From DATEVL01 sp035281845 (GTDB lineage: Bacteria; Chloroflexota; Anaerolineae; Anaerolineales; E44-bin32), in the NCBI GenBank assembly GCA_035281845.1, contig DATEVL010000150.1:16789-80788 (forward strand): 64,000 nucleotides of DNA, given 5' to 3'. Made by a program: the position numbers and the translations under genes. Below are positions 25,001 through 33,934 of the stretch, piece by piece. Positions within the stretch are counted from its first letter, which is position 1. The number at the start of each line of letters is the position of its first letter. The notes beneath the pieces are model-generated. The model saw only the letters and a list, made by a program, of their open reading frames with translations. It made no database searches and had not been told where the DNA came from.

Positions 25001-26374
25001 GTGATAGGAAACAGAAATTGGGTGGTCGCCGTATCGGTGCTGGTCGCGGCGGGATTAGTCCTTGGGGGGTGCTCGACGCCGACCGCCGCTCCACCAACGG
25101 AAGAGCCGACGGCCCTTCCGACAGAAATCCCGGCGGCGACGGAGACACCGCCCGCTCCGGGTCCGACGGCGATGCCGGAGGTGGGCGTGCCGGTGATCGA
25201 GACACCGGCACCCGGTGATCCAACCGCCATCGCCAACTACAACACCTACATCTACGGCGGCCCCGGCAAAGACTACGCGGTTTACGGTGCGTTTCTGGGC
25301 GGGGCGAGCGCCAAGGTTACCGGCGTGAGCCAGGACGGCTCGTGGTGGGTGGTCAGCGTTCCGCCGGCGCCGAACGGCATCGGTTGGGTCGAAGGTGTTT
25401 GGGTGACCGTTTCCGGTACCGAAGGCGTCCCCGTGGTCGCAGCTCCACCTGTGCCGCCGACGACGGACATGGTGCCGCCGGGTTCAAGCGATCCTCAGGC
25501 GACGACTCTTGTCAATACCTACGTGCGCACCGGCCCCGGAACGACGTATGCGGCCTATGGCGTCGCTCCGGCGGGTGTGACGGGACGGGTGATCGGCAAG
25601 AGCGAGGACGGATCCTACTGGGTCGTTCGGCTTGATCCTCAGAAGGTCGGAGCCGGATACGGGTGGGTGGGCGCTTCGACCGTGCAGGCGAGCAATGTCG
25701 ACGGCGTTCCGGTGATCCAGGCGCCTCCGCCTCCAGCGCAGGTCGCACCGTCTCCCCCTGCCGGCGGGGCGCCTTCGGCGACGGCTTTCGAATACGTCAA
25801 TGTGCGGTCCGGGGCAGGCACCTGTTACGCCGTCTACGGCGTCGGCGCACCCGGCGCCACCGCCGAAATCGCGGCCGTTTCGTCGGACGGGCAATGGTGG
25901 CAGATCAAAATCCCGGCGAGCTTTAGCCCCGAAGGGTTAGGGTGGGTCGGCTCGAGTTACGTCGTGGCGTTGAACGCCGACAGCGTGCCGGTGATCCAGA
26001 GCGAGGCGTGCCCTGAGGTACCTGTGCCTCCACCGGCGGAATACGCCTGCTCGCTCGAGTCGCAGACTCCGGCAGACCACACACAGCTCTCGCCAGAGAC
26101 GGTGTTCGAAATCACGTGGGTCGTGATGAACACCGGGAATGAGGCGTGGACCGACGCCGTGCTGCAATTCATCATGTCGGGTGCCGGCGGGCCGTTGCAT
26201 ACCGGCCCGGACTCGACCGACATCCCCGACGGTGTGGGCGCCGGCGATACCTATGACGCCAATGTCCCGGCGCTAGTACCGACCGACGCATGGGCCTACG
26301 GCGAGCTCTGGCAGATCCTCTCCGGCGACACCGCGGTTTGCGAGTTCTGGGTGATCATCGACGTCGCGGAGTAG
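25001..26374 (+). CDS. Lipoprotein with three SH3b repeats and an NBR1-type Ig domain
   Basis: About 457 residues. GTG 25001 follows ggagggagg (24985-24993) by 7 bases and gives a clean signal peptide with lipobox LVLGGC. After a Thr/Pro linker come three SH3b-like units, each with an YxxY segment and a GWV turn: TYIYGGPGKDYAVYG...IGWVEG, TYVRTGPGTTYAAYG...YGWVGA and YVNVRSGAGTCYAVYG...LGWVGS. The C-terminal about 105 residues (ACSLESQTPADHTQLSPE, ITWVVMNTGNEAW) match the NBR1-like Ig domain frequent in Chloroflexota surface proteins. It is likely surface-exposed and wall- or glycan-binding. A strong terminator follows 46 bases after the stop. Confidence 0.88.
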   Translation: MIGNRNWVVAVSVLVAAGLVLGGCSTPTAAPPTEEPTALPTEIPAATETPPAPGPTAMPEVGVPVIETPAPGDPTAIANYNTYIYGGPGKDYAVYGAFLGGASAKVTGVSQDGSWWVVSVPPAPNGIGWVEGVWVTVSGTEGVPVVAAPPVPPTTDMVPPGSSDPQATTLVNTYVRTGPGTTYAAYGVAPAGVTGRVIGKSEDGSYWVVRLDPQKVGAGYGWVGASTVQASNVDGVPVIQAPPPPAQVAPSPPAGGAPSATAFEYVNVRSGAGTCYAVYGVGAPGATAEIAAVSSDGQWWQIKIPASFSPEGLGWVGSSYVVALNADSVPVIQSEACPEVPVPPPAEYACSLESQTPADHTQLSPETVFEITWVVMNTGNEAWTDAVLQFIMSGAGGPLHTGPDSTDIPDGVGAGDTYDANVPALVPTDAWAYGELWQILSGDTAVCEFWVIIDVAE

Positions 26375-26420
26375 CCCGAGCCCGGTCGTCGCGTTGAGCG
26401 ACGACGAAGTCTACATGACG

Positions 26421-26455
26421 AAACCCGGTTTCCTAGGAAACCGGGTTTCTTTTTC
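26421..26455 (+). terminator. Rho-independent terminator
   Basis: A perfect 28-base palindrome (aaacccggtttcct and its complement) at 26421-26448 is followed by a T run to 26454. It ends transcription of the SH3b lipoprotein gene before the oppositely oriented tRNA. Confidence 0.92.
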
Positions 26456-26461
26456 CTCAAG

Positions 26462-26533
26462 CGCCCCCGCCGGGACTCGAACCCAGACCAGCGGCTTCGA
26501 AGGCCGCTGCTCTATCCATTGAGCTACGGGGGC
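26462..26533 (-). tRNA. tRNA-Arg (anticodon TCG)
   Basis: On the minus strand a full cloverleaf is seen: 7-bp acceptor stem GCCCCCG/CGGGGGC, D stem GCTC/GAGC, anticodon stem GCGGC/GCCGC with loop CTTCGAA, and T arm CTGGG-TTCGAGT-CCCGG. Discriminator base is G and the CCA end is not encoded. Anticodon TCG reads the arginine codon CGA (and others by wobble). Length 72. Confidence 0.96.
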
Positions 26534-26636
26534 GATGCTCGCGGATTATAACGGGCTTCCGACACCCTGGAGCCCTTGTTCGGGAGGGAGTCGGAGTCCT
26601 GGCGGTGAGACGACGCGCGAAGGCAAACCACAACGA

Positions 26637-26666
26637 TGCTCGCCTGCCCTCGGGGGCAGGCGAGCA
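26637..26666 (-). terminator. Strong hairpin, probable terminator
   Basis: A perfect 13-bp stem (tgctcgcctgccc) with a four-base loop lies 31 bases beyond the 3' end of the small membrane protein gene on the minus strand. The T-rich tail (tcgttgtggtttg) is weak, so it may be a processing or Rho-assisted site. Confidence 0.5.
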
Positions 26667-26697
26667 ATGTTAGGTGCGTCGCAGCGAACGTGGGATC

Positions 26698-26991
26698 TTA
26701 CGGGGCTGAGTTGGGGTAGCCGGGAACCTGCTTGCGCCGCAATCCGCCTCCACCGAGAGTAGCCAGGTCGAGAACCAAGGCCGCGATGATGATCGCATAC
26801 TCAAGAACGGTAAAGCCACCTGGGAAGAACAGGACGTAGGCCAGAGTCGCCCAGGGTACAAAGATCAGGCCGAGCAGAGGCCAGATGACCGTGTCAAACG
26901 CAGTGTTCACTCGAACGGGGGCCAGCAGCCAGTAAACCAGGAACCCCAGCCGCGGCCCAAAGAAGCCGACTGCTAGAATAAAGCAGCACAT
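26698..26991 (-). CDS. Small membrane protein, 97 aa, three predicted helices
   Basis: No family recognised. ATG 26991 is preceded by gtggaggaaaa, a good ribosome binding site. Hydrophobic segments are CCFILAVGFFGPRLGFLVYWLLA, VIWPLLGLIFVPWATLAYVLFF and LEYAIIIAALVLDLATLGGGG. The C terminus is basic and short (RRKQVPGY). Size and layout resemble small uncharacterised inner-membrane proteins. It is followed by a strong hairpin and stands about 150 bases from another small membrane protein on the same strand. Confidence 0.65.
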   Translation of the reverse strand: MCCFILAVGFFGPRLGFLVYWLLAPVRVNTAFDTVIWPLLGLIFVPWATLAYVLFFPGGFTVLEYAIIIAALVLDLATLGGGGLRRKQVPGYPNSAP

Positions 26992-27141
26992 CGCATTTTC
27001 CTCCACAAGGTGTTGCGCTCCGGGCCCGGTCTCGTTTCACGCCCGGCCATCCCCCGCAGGGGATCGCCCGATCGAACCGCACGGCCCCGGCGCGGCGATG
27101 GAACGGCGAGCCCGGAGCGAGCTATGGAACGACGGACCCGC

Positions 27142-27528
27142 TTACGCCCCCGCCGGCTTCTCCATCCCGAACGCCTTCTTGGTGCCGGGCAGCATGATGT
27201 AGATCAGCACCAGCCCGTTCAGGATCACCGCCACGTTGACGTCATACCACGTTCCGCTGCCGATCAAAACCATGAAGTTCATGATCAGGTTGAACACGGT
27301 GATGATCGCCAGGAACATCCACGCCGAGGGGTGCATGCCGAGCAACATCTGAGCCAGCCAGATGTAGACCCAGGCGAGAAGCGCGTACATGAAGGCGTAC
27401 CAGTAGGCACCAGGGATACGTGCTGGCCCGATCCCGATGCCCAAGAAGCGCAGGGCTGCGAAGGCCGCCAGAATAGCGAAGAATCCGGAAACAATAGCAA
27501 GCAGGGTGATGCCGAACGGTCTTTTCAT
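27142..27528 (-). CDS. Membrane protein, 128 aa, four predicted helices
   Basis: No family recognised. ATG 27528 is preceded by gaggagaagaaag, a strong ribosome binding site. Helices: ITLLAIVSGFFAILAAFAAL, YAFMYALLAWVYIWLAQMLLG, WMFLAIITVFNLIMNFMVLIG and VNVAVILNGLVLIYIMLPG. The start MKRPFGITLLAIVSGFFAI resembles short DUF membrane proteins that begin with a PxGIxxLAI pattern. Role unknown. Confidence 0.7.
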   Translation of the reverse strand: MKRPFGITLLAIVSGFFAILAAFAALRFLGIGIGPARIPGAYWYAFMYALLAWVYIWLAQMLLGMHPSAWMFLAIITVFNLIMNFMVLIGSGTWYDVNVAVILNGLVLIYIMLPGTKKAFGMEKPAGA

Positions 27529-27720
27529 CTTTCTTCTCCTCGAGTTTGGAATGGGGGGACTGGAATGTCAGGGGCCGGCACCCATGAGTATACAGTGATT
27601 CGATTCGGCGCAACAGGCCCACGGGTCAGGCCTCCAAGGATCCGTCACGACTCCTCGGCAAAACGAGGAGCCGGCGGGCCTTCGCGGATCCACGATCGTA
27701 CCTTGCGCCGGGAAGACTCC

Positions 27721-27996
27721 TCAGAACGCCGGGATCACATCCTCCGGAATGTGGGCCAACTGCTGGTGGGCCCGGACCAGCCTGCGCTGGACGCCTTCCA
27801 GGGCGAGCCGCAAGTGGGGGTCCTGGCAGGTGAGCAGGGCGGCGCGCAGGTCCTCCTGCGCCCCGTCGATTTCGAGCATGACCTGCCAGCGCCGGCTGGA
27901 AAGCTCGCTGCGGATCGAACGCAAGAGCTCAACCTGTTCCTCCGAGAAGGCCTTGCCGAGCTCCTGGCGGATCCGTCGTATCTCTTCGCTGCTCAT
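27721..27996 (-). CDS. Small helical protein, 91 aa
   Basis: No family recognised. ATG 27996 follows gggtgaggcg, an acceptable ribosome binding site; the frame extends much further upstream but overlaps the promoter area of the aminotransferase gene. The sequence is charged and helical throughout (EEIRRIRQELGKAFSEEQVEL, EIDGAQEDLRAALL, EGVQRRLVRAHQQLAHIP), suggesting a coiled-coil or helical bundle. It is divergent from the aminotransferase gene. Confidence 0.5.
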   Translation of the reverse strand: MSSEEIRRIRQELGKAFSEEQVELLRSIRSELSSRRWQVMLEIDGAQEDLRAALLTCQDPHLRLALEGVQRRLVRAHQQLAHIPEDVIPAF

Positions 27997-28182
27997 CGCC
28001 TCACCCTTGCCGTCGCCCTGGCGAGAAGCTTGCCATCGCTTGGCTGCACTCGTGGCCGGCTCGGCCTTCGTTCGGCTCGGGCCTCCTCCCAACGACGTCA
28101 GGGCGGAGACTCCCGATGAATCATGCGGATCGAGGCGTGCGGCGGCGATCGGAGGCCCTTCGCGTTGCCCCGGCCGACGGTG

Positions 28183-28188
28183 TAGAAT
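28183..28188 (+). promoter_or_regulatory. Candidate -10 element TAGAAT
   Basis: It lies about 75 bases before the aminotransferase start. No convincing -35 is present at the right distance. Confidence 0.3.
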
Positions 28189-28262
28189 CATCGCGCAGAT
28201 TCCGCGCGAAGACACCACGTTTCCACCGTCGATTCGCGCGCCCGATGGAAAGGCACCTCCGC

Positions 28263-29480
28263 ATGGCGTTGAGCCAGCTGGCACGTTCCATCAGCGAGTC
28301 CCCGACCCTTGCGCTCAACGAGGAAGCGCGCCGGCTGCACGAGCGGGGGGAGCCGGTCATCCACCTGGGGATTGGGGAGCCCAAGAACAAGGCGCCGATC
28401 GCCGCCGTGCTGGCGGCCGCCGCCAAGTTGACCGACGGCGATATCAAATACACTCCGGCCGACGGCCTGCCCTCGCTGAAGAAGGCCGTCATCCGCTACA
28501 CCGATGACTGCTACGACCGGCTGGTGGCGCCGGAGAACGTGATCATCTGTTCGGGCGCCAAGCAGGCGATCTACAACCTGCTCTTCACCATCCTCAATCC
28601 GCAGGATGAAGTCGTCCTGTTGGCTCCATACTGGGTGAGCTACCCCGAAATGGTGCGGATGCTGTACGGCGTGCCGGTCGTGGTCACGCCCGAGGATGGC
28701 ACGTTCCATCCTCGGATGGAAGACATTGAGCGCGTTGTCGGCGGCTACACCAAGGCCGTCATCGTCAACAGCCCGAACAACCCGTCGGGCGTGGTCTACG
28801 ACGAAAGCTTCATGGCCGACCTGGTGGATTTCTGCGAGCGGAAGGACCTGTACCTGATTCTGGACGACATCTATCACAAGCTCGTCTTCGACGGACGGAC
28901 GCCGCCGAACTCGCTCCGTTTCTCGAAGCGCGATCTGGACGGGGCCAAGATTATCGTCATCAACGGGATCTCGAAACTTTACGGAATGACCGGTTTCCGG
29001 ATCGGCTGGGCGGTCGCCGCCCGCCCGGTGGTCGAGGTCATGACCAACGTTCAAGCGCAGACCACCTCCTGCCCTGCGTCGATTCTGCAGGCGGCCGCCG
29101 AAGGGGCGCTGACCGGCATTCAGAGCGTCACGGACAGCCTGCGCATGACGATGGAGAACAATCGGAACGTCGCCCTGCGTGAGCTGGCGGCACTCCCCGG
29201 AGTCCGGACCGTCCCGCCCGGGGGAACGTTCTATTGCCTGCCGGACTTCCGCGCCTATCGAGGCGACTCGGTGGTCCTGGCGCGCTTTCTGCTGGAGAAA
29301 GCCCTGGTGGTGACCGTCCCCGGCCGCGAATTCGGCATGGAAGGGCACTTGCGCCTGAGCTACGCCGGGTCGGCGCGCGACGTCGTCGATGGCATCGCCC
29401 GCATCCGCTGGGCGCTCGACCCCAATGCGCCGGAGGAAATCTACATCGGGGACCGCAAGCAGGTTCGAGACTGGGCGTAA
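28263..29480 (+). CDS. PLP-dependent aminotransferase, class I/II (aspartate aminotransferase-like)
   Basis: About 405 residues, fold type I aminotransferase. Key points: PVIHLGIGEPKNKAP at the substrate entry, VIICSGAKQAIYNLL (PLP phosphate contact), NSPNNPSGVVY with the conserved Asn, LDDIYHKLVF with the Asp and Tyr that hold PLP, and INGISKLYGMTGFRIGW with the Schiff-base Lys. This matches the aspartate/aromatic aminotransferase (AspB/PatA) group; exact amino acid is not determinable. ATG 28263 gives MALSQLARSI; an ATG six codons earlier is also possible. A TAGAAT -10-like sequence lies upstream. It is followed by ktrA after about 150 bases of GC-rich spacer. Confidence 0.92.
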   Translation: MALSQLARSISESPTLALNEEARRLHERGEPVIHLGIGEPKNKAPIAAVLAAAAKLTDGDIKYTPADGLPSLKKAVIRYTDDCYDRLVAPENVIICSGAKQAIYNLLFTILNPQDEVVLLAPYWVSYPEMVRMLYGVPVVVTPEDGTFHPRMEDIERVVGGYTKAVIVNSPNNPSGVVYDESFMADLVDFCERKDLYLILDDIYHKLVFDGRTPPNSLRFSKRDLDGAKIIVINGISKLYGMTGFRIGWAVAARPVVEVMTNVQAQTTSCPASILQAAAEGALTGIQSVTDSLRMTMENNRNVALRELAALPGVRTVPPGGTFYCLPDFRAYRGDSVVLARFLLEKALVVTVPGREFGMEGHLRLSYAGSARDVVDGIARIRWALDPNAPEEIYIGDRKQVRDWA

Positions 29481-29626
29481 GGTGAATCATCCCTCCCCCG
29501 GAAAGGAGGAGGGGGACGGGGTCGCGATTCATCTGGCTTCACCCCCGCCCTGGACCTTCGCGCAGCACCCCGTAGCTTTGCGGAGGGGCCCCCTAAGAGG
29601 GGGTGGGAGTCTTTCTGGGAGGCCAA

Positions 29627-30286
29627 ATGGCGCGACGAAAGAAACCATCGGATGTCGCGGTGATCGGATTGGGGGGATTCGGCGGGAGCGTGGCTCGGCG
29701 GCTGGAGCGGATGGGGCAATCCGTGCTCGGCATCGACCAGTCGGCCGAGAAGATCAAAGAGATCGCCGACGAGCTCACGCACACCATGATGCTCGACGCT
29801 ACCAACGAGGAAGCGTTGCTCGAGGCCGACGTCGCTTCCTTCGACACGGCGATCGTGGCTATCGGCGATGACTTCGAAGCCAGCGCGCTCGTCACCGCGC
29901 ACCTCAGGTCGCTTGGAGTTCGGCAGATCATCGCCCAGGCCAAATCTGTCCGCCACCGCGACATTCTGTCCCAGATCGGCGCGACCCAGGTGGTCATCCC
30001 GGAGGAGGACAGCGGTGAGCGTCTGGCCGAGGTCTTGTCGGGCACGGCTGAGATGGAGCGCCTCCGGCTGGGCGCCGACCGCAGCCTGGCGCGAGTGCCT
30101 GTTCCCCAATCCCTGGTTGGTGAGCCGGTGGAGGCCAGCGAGCGGTCGGAGGTCTCCGTCGTCATGCTCCAGCGCGCCGCCGATCTGATCTTGAATCCCG
30201 CCGGCGACCTAGGTCTGGAGCGCGGCGACGTCCTCTACGTCGTCGGGGACGAACCAAGCCTGGCCCGATTTCGCCTCCTCGGATGA
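29627..30286 (+). CDS. ktrA: Potassium uptake regulatory subunit, KtrA/TrkA type
   Basis: About 219 residues: an RCK-N Rossmann domain (VAVIGLGGFGGSVARRLERMG, then ID at the end of strand 2, and VTAHLRSLGVRQIIAQAKS) and a C-terminal RCK-C domain. It binds nucleotide at the cytoplasmic face and gates the membrane subunit. ATG 29627 follows gggagg by 5 bases; the frame starts earlier but lacks a site. The stop overlaps the next gene (ATGA), the usual arrangement of ktrA with ktrB. Confidence 0.92.
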   Translation: MARRKKPSDVAVIGLGGFGGSVARRLERMGQSVLGIDQSAEKIKEIADELTHTMMLDATNEEALLEADVASFDTAIVAIGDDFEASALVTAHLRSLGVRQIIAQAKSVRHRDILSQIGATQVVIPEEDSGERLAEVLSGTAEMERLRLGADRSLARVPVPQSLVGEPVEASERSEVSVVMLQRAADLILNPAGDLGLERGDVLYVVGDEPSLARFRLLG

Positions 30287-31689
30287 CCCTCGAGCGGGAA
30301 GCTCGCCGGCCCCGCACCCGCATCGTCCGCCTGCTGGGCCACGGCGCGGTCGCCCTCGCTCCCCGCCGTCTGCCGATCGCGGTCCGATTGGTTGCCGGGC
30401 TGGGACTGATGGTGGCCATCGGGACTCTCGTCCTGAGCTTGCGCGGGATGACCACCACCCCTCTGTCCCTGCTGGACACTTCATTCATGACGACGTCGGC
30501 CGTCACCGTAACCGGCTTGGCCGTCGTCCCGGTCAGCACTTCCTTTACCTTCCTCGGTCAGATCGTGATCCTCCTGCTGGCCCAGATGGGCGGGGTCGGT
30601 TTCATGGTGATGGTCGTGCTGGCCCTGCGCCTGGCGGGGCAGCGGGTCTCCCTGGTCGACCGCCTGGCCCTGACAAGCTCGATCGGGTTGAGGGATCCGC
30701 GCTCCGTGCTGCAGATCATGACTCGAGCGACCCTTTTCATCCTGGCGGTGGAGGGGATGGGCGCCGTCCTCCTGTACCTCCATTGGACGGCGCGCGGGAT
30801 TGTGCTCCCAGGCGACGCCTGGTTCTACGCTATCTTCCATTCCGTCATGGCCTTCTGCAATGCCGGTTTCGACCTTTTCAGCGGCAACACTGCGTACGGC
30901 GGTATCCCGGTGGACCCCGTGACGCTTGTCATCATGGGGGCCTTGATCATCATTGGCGGCCTCGGAATCCCGGTGCTCGCCGATCTTCTCACCCGGCGGC
31001 GGGGGCCTCGCCTGCATCTCCACACGCGCTTGGTTCTAGGGTCGAGCCTGGGACTGGTGCTGGTGGGGTGGGCGGGGTTACTGTTTGTTGAGTTTCGCCT
31101 CAGCGGCGTTCTGTCAGGGGAGTCGTTCGTCGACCGGGTCGTCATTGCCTGGTTCCAATCGGTGGCGGCTCGCACCGCAGGCTTCGCCTCGATATCGGAC
31201 TTCGGCGGGCTGCACTCTGCGAGCCTTATTCTCTTGGGCGGATTGATGTTCGTCGGCAGCGCACCGGCCTCGATGGGTGGCGGGATCACGACCGGGAGCT
31301 TCGCCGTCCTGGCGCTGGCCGTAGTGAGCTACGCCACCGGTCGCGACGGCGTCTATGCGGGGGACCGGAAAATCCCCGCCGACGCTGTCTGGCGGGCGAC
31401 GTTTATCCTGGTGGCGGGATTGGTCCTGGTCGTATTGGCCTCATGGACCATCCTGGTGCTTCAAGACTTGGCGAGCGAGGCGGTCGTCTTTGAAGTCGTC
31501 TCCGCTTTTTCCACCACAGGCCTCTCTCTCGGCATCACGCCCCAGTTGGCTCCGGCGAGCCGGGTGTTGATCATGCTCGTGATGTTCTGGGGCCGGCTGG
31601 GCTCGGTGACGATCATGCTGGCCATCCTCGCGCGCAAACCGCGCCAGCGACTCATCGACTACCCCGACGAAGTCGTGCTGGTCGGTTGA
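30283..31689 (+). CDS. ktrB: Potassium uptake membrane subunit, KtrB/TrkH type
   Basis: A 468-residue polytopic protein of the TrkH/KtrB superfamily with four pore-loop repeats. Filter-type segments are seen as TTSAVTVTGLAVV, FHSVMAFCNAGFDLF, SVAARTAGFASI and VSAFSTTGLSLGI, each with the conserved Gly. The N terminus is short and basic. It forms a K+ (often Na+-dependent) uptake system with the KtrA subunit encoded just upstream, overlapping by ATGA. Confidence 0.95.
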   Translation: MTLEREARRPRTRIVRLLGHGAVALAPRRLPIAVRLVAGLGLMVAIGTLVLSLRGMTTTPLSLLDTSFMTTSAVTVTGLAVVPVSTSFTFLGQIVILLLAQMGGVGFMVMVVLALRLAGQRVSLVDRLALTSSIGLRDPRSVLQIMTRATLFILAVEGMGAVLLYLHWTARGIVLPGDAWFYAIFHSVMAFCNAGFDLFSGNTAYGGIPVDPVTLVIMGALIIIGGLGIPVLADLLTRRRGPRLHLHTRLVLGSSLGLVLVGWAGLLFVEFRLSGVLSGESFVDRVVIAWFQSVAARTAGFASISDFGGLHSASLILLGGLMFVGSAPASMGGGITTGSFAVLALAVVSYATGRDGVYAGDRKIPADAVWRATFILVAGLVLVVLASWTILVLQDLASEAVVFEVVSAFSTTGLSLGITPQLAPASRVLIMLVMFWGRLGSVTIMLAILARKPRQRLIDYPDEVVLVG

Positions 31690-31735
31690 AAGGCCAGGCG
31701 CGCAAAACAGAACGATGCCCATGGTCGCCGAGTAG

Positions 31736-31741
31736 TAGAAT
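31736..31741 (+). promoter_or_regulatory. Candidate -10 element TAGAAT upstream of pckA
   Basis: It lies 216 bases before the pckA ATG, implying a long leader of about 210 bases if used. No good -35 is seen. No known riboswitch was recognised in the leader. Confidence 0.3.
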
Positions 31742-31892
31742 CGCACATCCTGGGATCGGGGCTCAGCGCGAGCGATGCACAGCGAACCGCTGAGGATTCG
31801 CACCCCCGATGCGAGTCCCCCGAGCAGGCGTGGCCGAGGCGGTAGACGAGGGCTCGGCCTCTACGCCCTTCGGCGCACCGGAAGCGGTGCAG

Positions 31893-31925
31893 GCCGCCAA
31901 GGGCGCCGGAGCGGGGCCAAATCCG
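31893..31925 (+). repeat. GCCAAGGGCG-CGGAGCGGGGCC short repeat
   Basis: It matches 60952-60983 almost exactly, and part of it (ggatttggccccgctccg) appears inverted at 45305-45322. This copy ends about 30 bases before pckA. Confidence 0.7.
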
Positions 31926-31956
31926 AAGGATTTCAGGTCGCGGTGAGGGGCAGGGA

Positions 31957-33600
31957 ATGAAAGACATTCTTGGGATCCGATCTCCGGCGCAGACCGAGGC
32001 CGGCGCGCTTCGCTCGGACTACGGTCTCGAACCGCTGGGGCTGTCGAACCTGGGGACGCAGTATTGGAATCTCCCGCCCGAGGCGCTCTACGAGGAGATC
32101 GTCTTCCGGCGCGAGGGGACAGTCGTTCACGCCGGGCCGCTCGTCGTCACCACCGGCGACCACACGGCCCGGGCGGCGAACGACAAGTTCATCGTGCGTG
32201 AGCCGAGTTCGGAGGAACACATCTGGTGGGGCGACTACAACCGGCCCTTCCCCAACGACCGATTCCAGTCGGTACTCAGCCGGCTGCAGGGGTATCTGCA
32301 AGGCGAGGACATCTTCATTCAGGACTGTTTCGCCGGCGCCGATCCGGAATACCGGATGCCCGTGCGCATCATCACGGAGTTGGCCTGGCACAGCCTGTTT
32401 GCGCGCAACATGTTTCTGCTTCCCGAGTCGCCGGATGCCTATCGGCGACACGTGCCGGAGTTCACCGTCCTGGCCATCCCCGGATTTCGCGCCAGCAGCC
32501 CGATCGACGACACCCGCTCGGGGACGTTCATTCTGGTCGACTTCGCCCGGCGGCTGTGCCTGATCGGCAACACGGCGTATGCCGGCGAAATCAAGAAGTC
32601 CGTCTTCACCGTGCTCAACTACCTGCTGCCGCTGCAGGGCGTCATGCCGATGCACTGTTCGGCCAACGTCGGCCCGCAGGGGGAGGTGGCCCTATTCTTC
32701 GGGTTGTCGGGCACGGGCAAGACGACGCTTTCCGCCGACCCGAAGCGCCGGCTGATCGGAGACGACGAACACGGCTGGAGCGACGCCGGCGTGTTCAATT
32801 TCGAAGGCGGCTGCTACGCCAAGGTCATCCGGCTGTCGCCGACGGCCGAGCCGGAGATCTACGCCTGCACCCGGCGCTTCGGAACGATCCTCGAGAACGT
32901 CGCCTTCGACTCGGTGAACCGGAGGGTCGATCTGGACGACGATCGGATCACCGAGAATACGCGCGCCTCGTATCCGCTGGATTACATCGCCAACGCCGTC
33001 CCGGAGAAGCGGGCCGGGCATCCGTCGAACATCGTGTTGCTGACCTGTGATGCCTCGGGGGTGATGCCGCCGCTGGCCAGGCTTTCGCCGAGTCAGGCGC
33101 TGTACCAGTTCATCTCGGGCTACACCTCCAAGATCGCCGGCACGGAAGTCGGAGTGGGAGTTGAGCCGCAGCCGACTTTCAGCACGTGCTTCGGCGCGCC
33201 GTTCATGGTTCACCACCCGTCGCGGTATGCCGATCTTTTGCGGCGCAAAGTCGAGCGCTACGGAGTGCACTGTTGGCTGGTCAACACCGGTTGGATCGGC
33301 GGGCCGTACGGCGTGGGGAAGCGCATCAGCATTGGCTACACCCGCGCCCTCTTGAATGCCGCCCTCGATGGAACTTTGCATGACGTTCCTTACGCTCGCG
33401 ATCCGGTCTTCGGCTTCGATGTGCCGCAATCATGCGACGGAGTCCCGGCGGAGATCCTCAACCCCGCCGGCACCTGGCCAAGCCAGGCCGGGTACATGGA
33501 CAAATACCGGCAGCTGGCTGCGCGGTTCATCGAGAATTTCAAGAAATTCGAGGACTCGTGCCCGGAGGACGTCATCGCCGCCGGCCCGCGGATTGCGTGA
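31957..33600 (+). CDS. pckA: Phosphoenolpyruvate carboxykinase (ATP)
   Basis: Converts oxaloacetate plus ATP to phosphoenolpyruvate and CO2, the entry step of gluconeogenesis. The 547-residue length fits the ATP-dependent family. The P-loop is GLSGTGKTTLSADP, followed by the metal-binding IGDDEHGW; the N-terminal half has GDYNRPF and IFIQDCFAGADP, and the later part has ENTRASYPLDYI and TGWIGGPYGVGKRI, all strong family signatures. ATG 31957 follows gaggggcaggga. It stands alone, separated from ktrB by about 270 bases that hold a candidate promoter and a short repeat. Confidence 0.97.
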   Translation: MKDILGIRSPAQTEAGALRSDYGLEPLGLSNLGTQYWNLPPEALYEEIVFRREGTVVHAGPLVVTTGDHTARAANDKFIVREPSSEEHIWWGDYNRPFPNDRFQSVLSRLQGYLQGEDIFIQDCFAGADPEYRMPVRIITELAWHSLFARNMFLLPESPDAYRRHVPEFTVLAIPGFRASSPIDDTRSGTFILVDFARRLCLIGNTAYAGEIKKSVFTVLNYLLPLQGVMPMHCSANVGPQGEVALFFGLSGTGKTTLSADPKRRLIGDDEHGWSDAGVFNFEGGCYAKVIRLSPTAEPEIYACTRRFGTILENVAFDSVNRRVDLDDDRITENTRASYPLDYIANAVPEKRAGHPSNIVLLTCDASGVMPPLARLSPSQALYQFISGYTSKIAGTEVGVGVEPQPTFSTCFGAPFMVHHPSRYADLLRRKVERYGVHCWLVNTGWIGGPYGVGKRISIGYTRALLNAALDGTLHDVPYARDPVFGFDVPQSCDGVPAEILNPAGTWPSQAGYMDKYRQLAARFIENFKKFEDSCPEDVIAAGPRIA

Positions 33601-33934
33601 GTGGGCACGACCGCAATATGCCCTCCTGCACCGGGCCTGAGTACAAGCCTCGCAGGAGCGGCGATGCTCTTCCTCGTCACCCCCGCGAATCGCGCTTCGC
33701 ATCCCGGAGGGGAAGCGGGGGTCCAGTCTTCGTGATGGGCCAGCGGGTCCATGACCTTTTTCGTAGGGACATCACCTCACCACCGTCGCCTGCGACATCG
33801 GTCCCTTGAAAAGAACGTCCCTGTCGCGGTGTCGTCGCCTGGGTTCCCGCTTGCGCGGGAACGACAGCGTTTGCTGAGGGTCGCTTGCCCGCGCGCGGCG
33901 CAGGCTAACACGGAAGCGTCCTGCCCTCAAGAAG
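33601..33934. other. 334-base intergenic region
   Basis: It contains a perfect hairpin gttcccgc-ttgc-gcgggaac at 33843-33862, similar to REP-type stems, and GC-rich filler. It offers no convincing gene and no typical terminator T run for pckA. Confidence 0.45.

Noticed and set aside
31829..31925. tRNA-Leu-like start (gtggccgaggcggtagacgag)
   Set aside because: The sequence resembles the 5' half of a class II tRNA, but no anticodon stem, T arm (GGTTCGA) or matching acceptor end follows.
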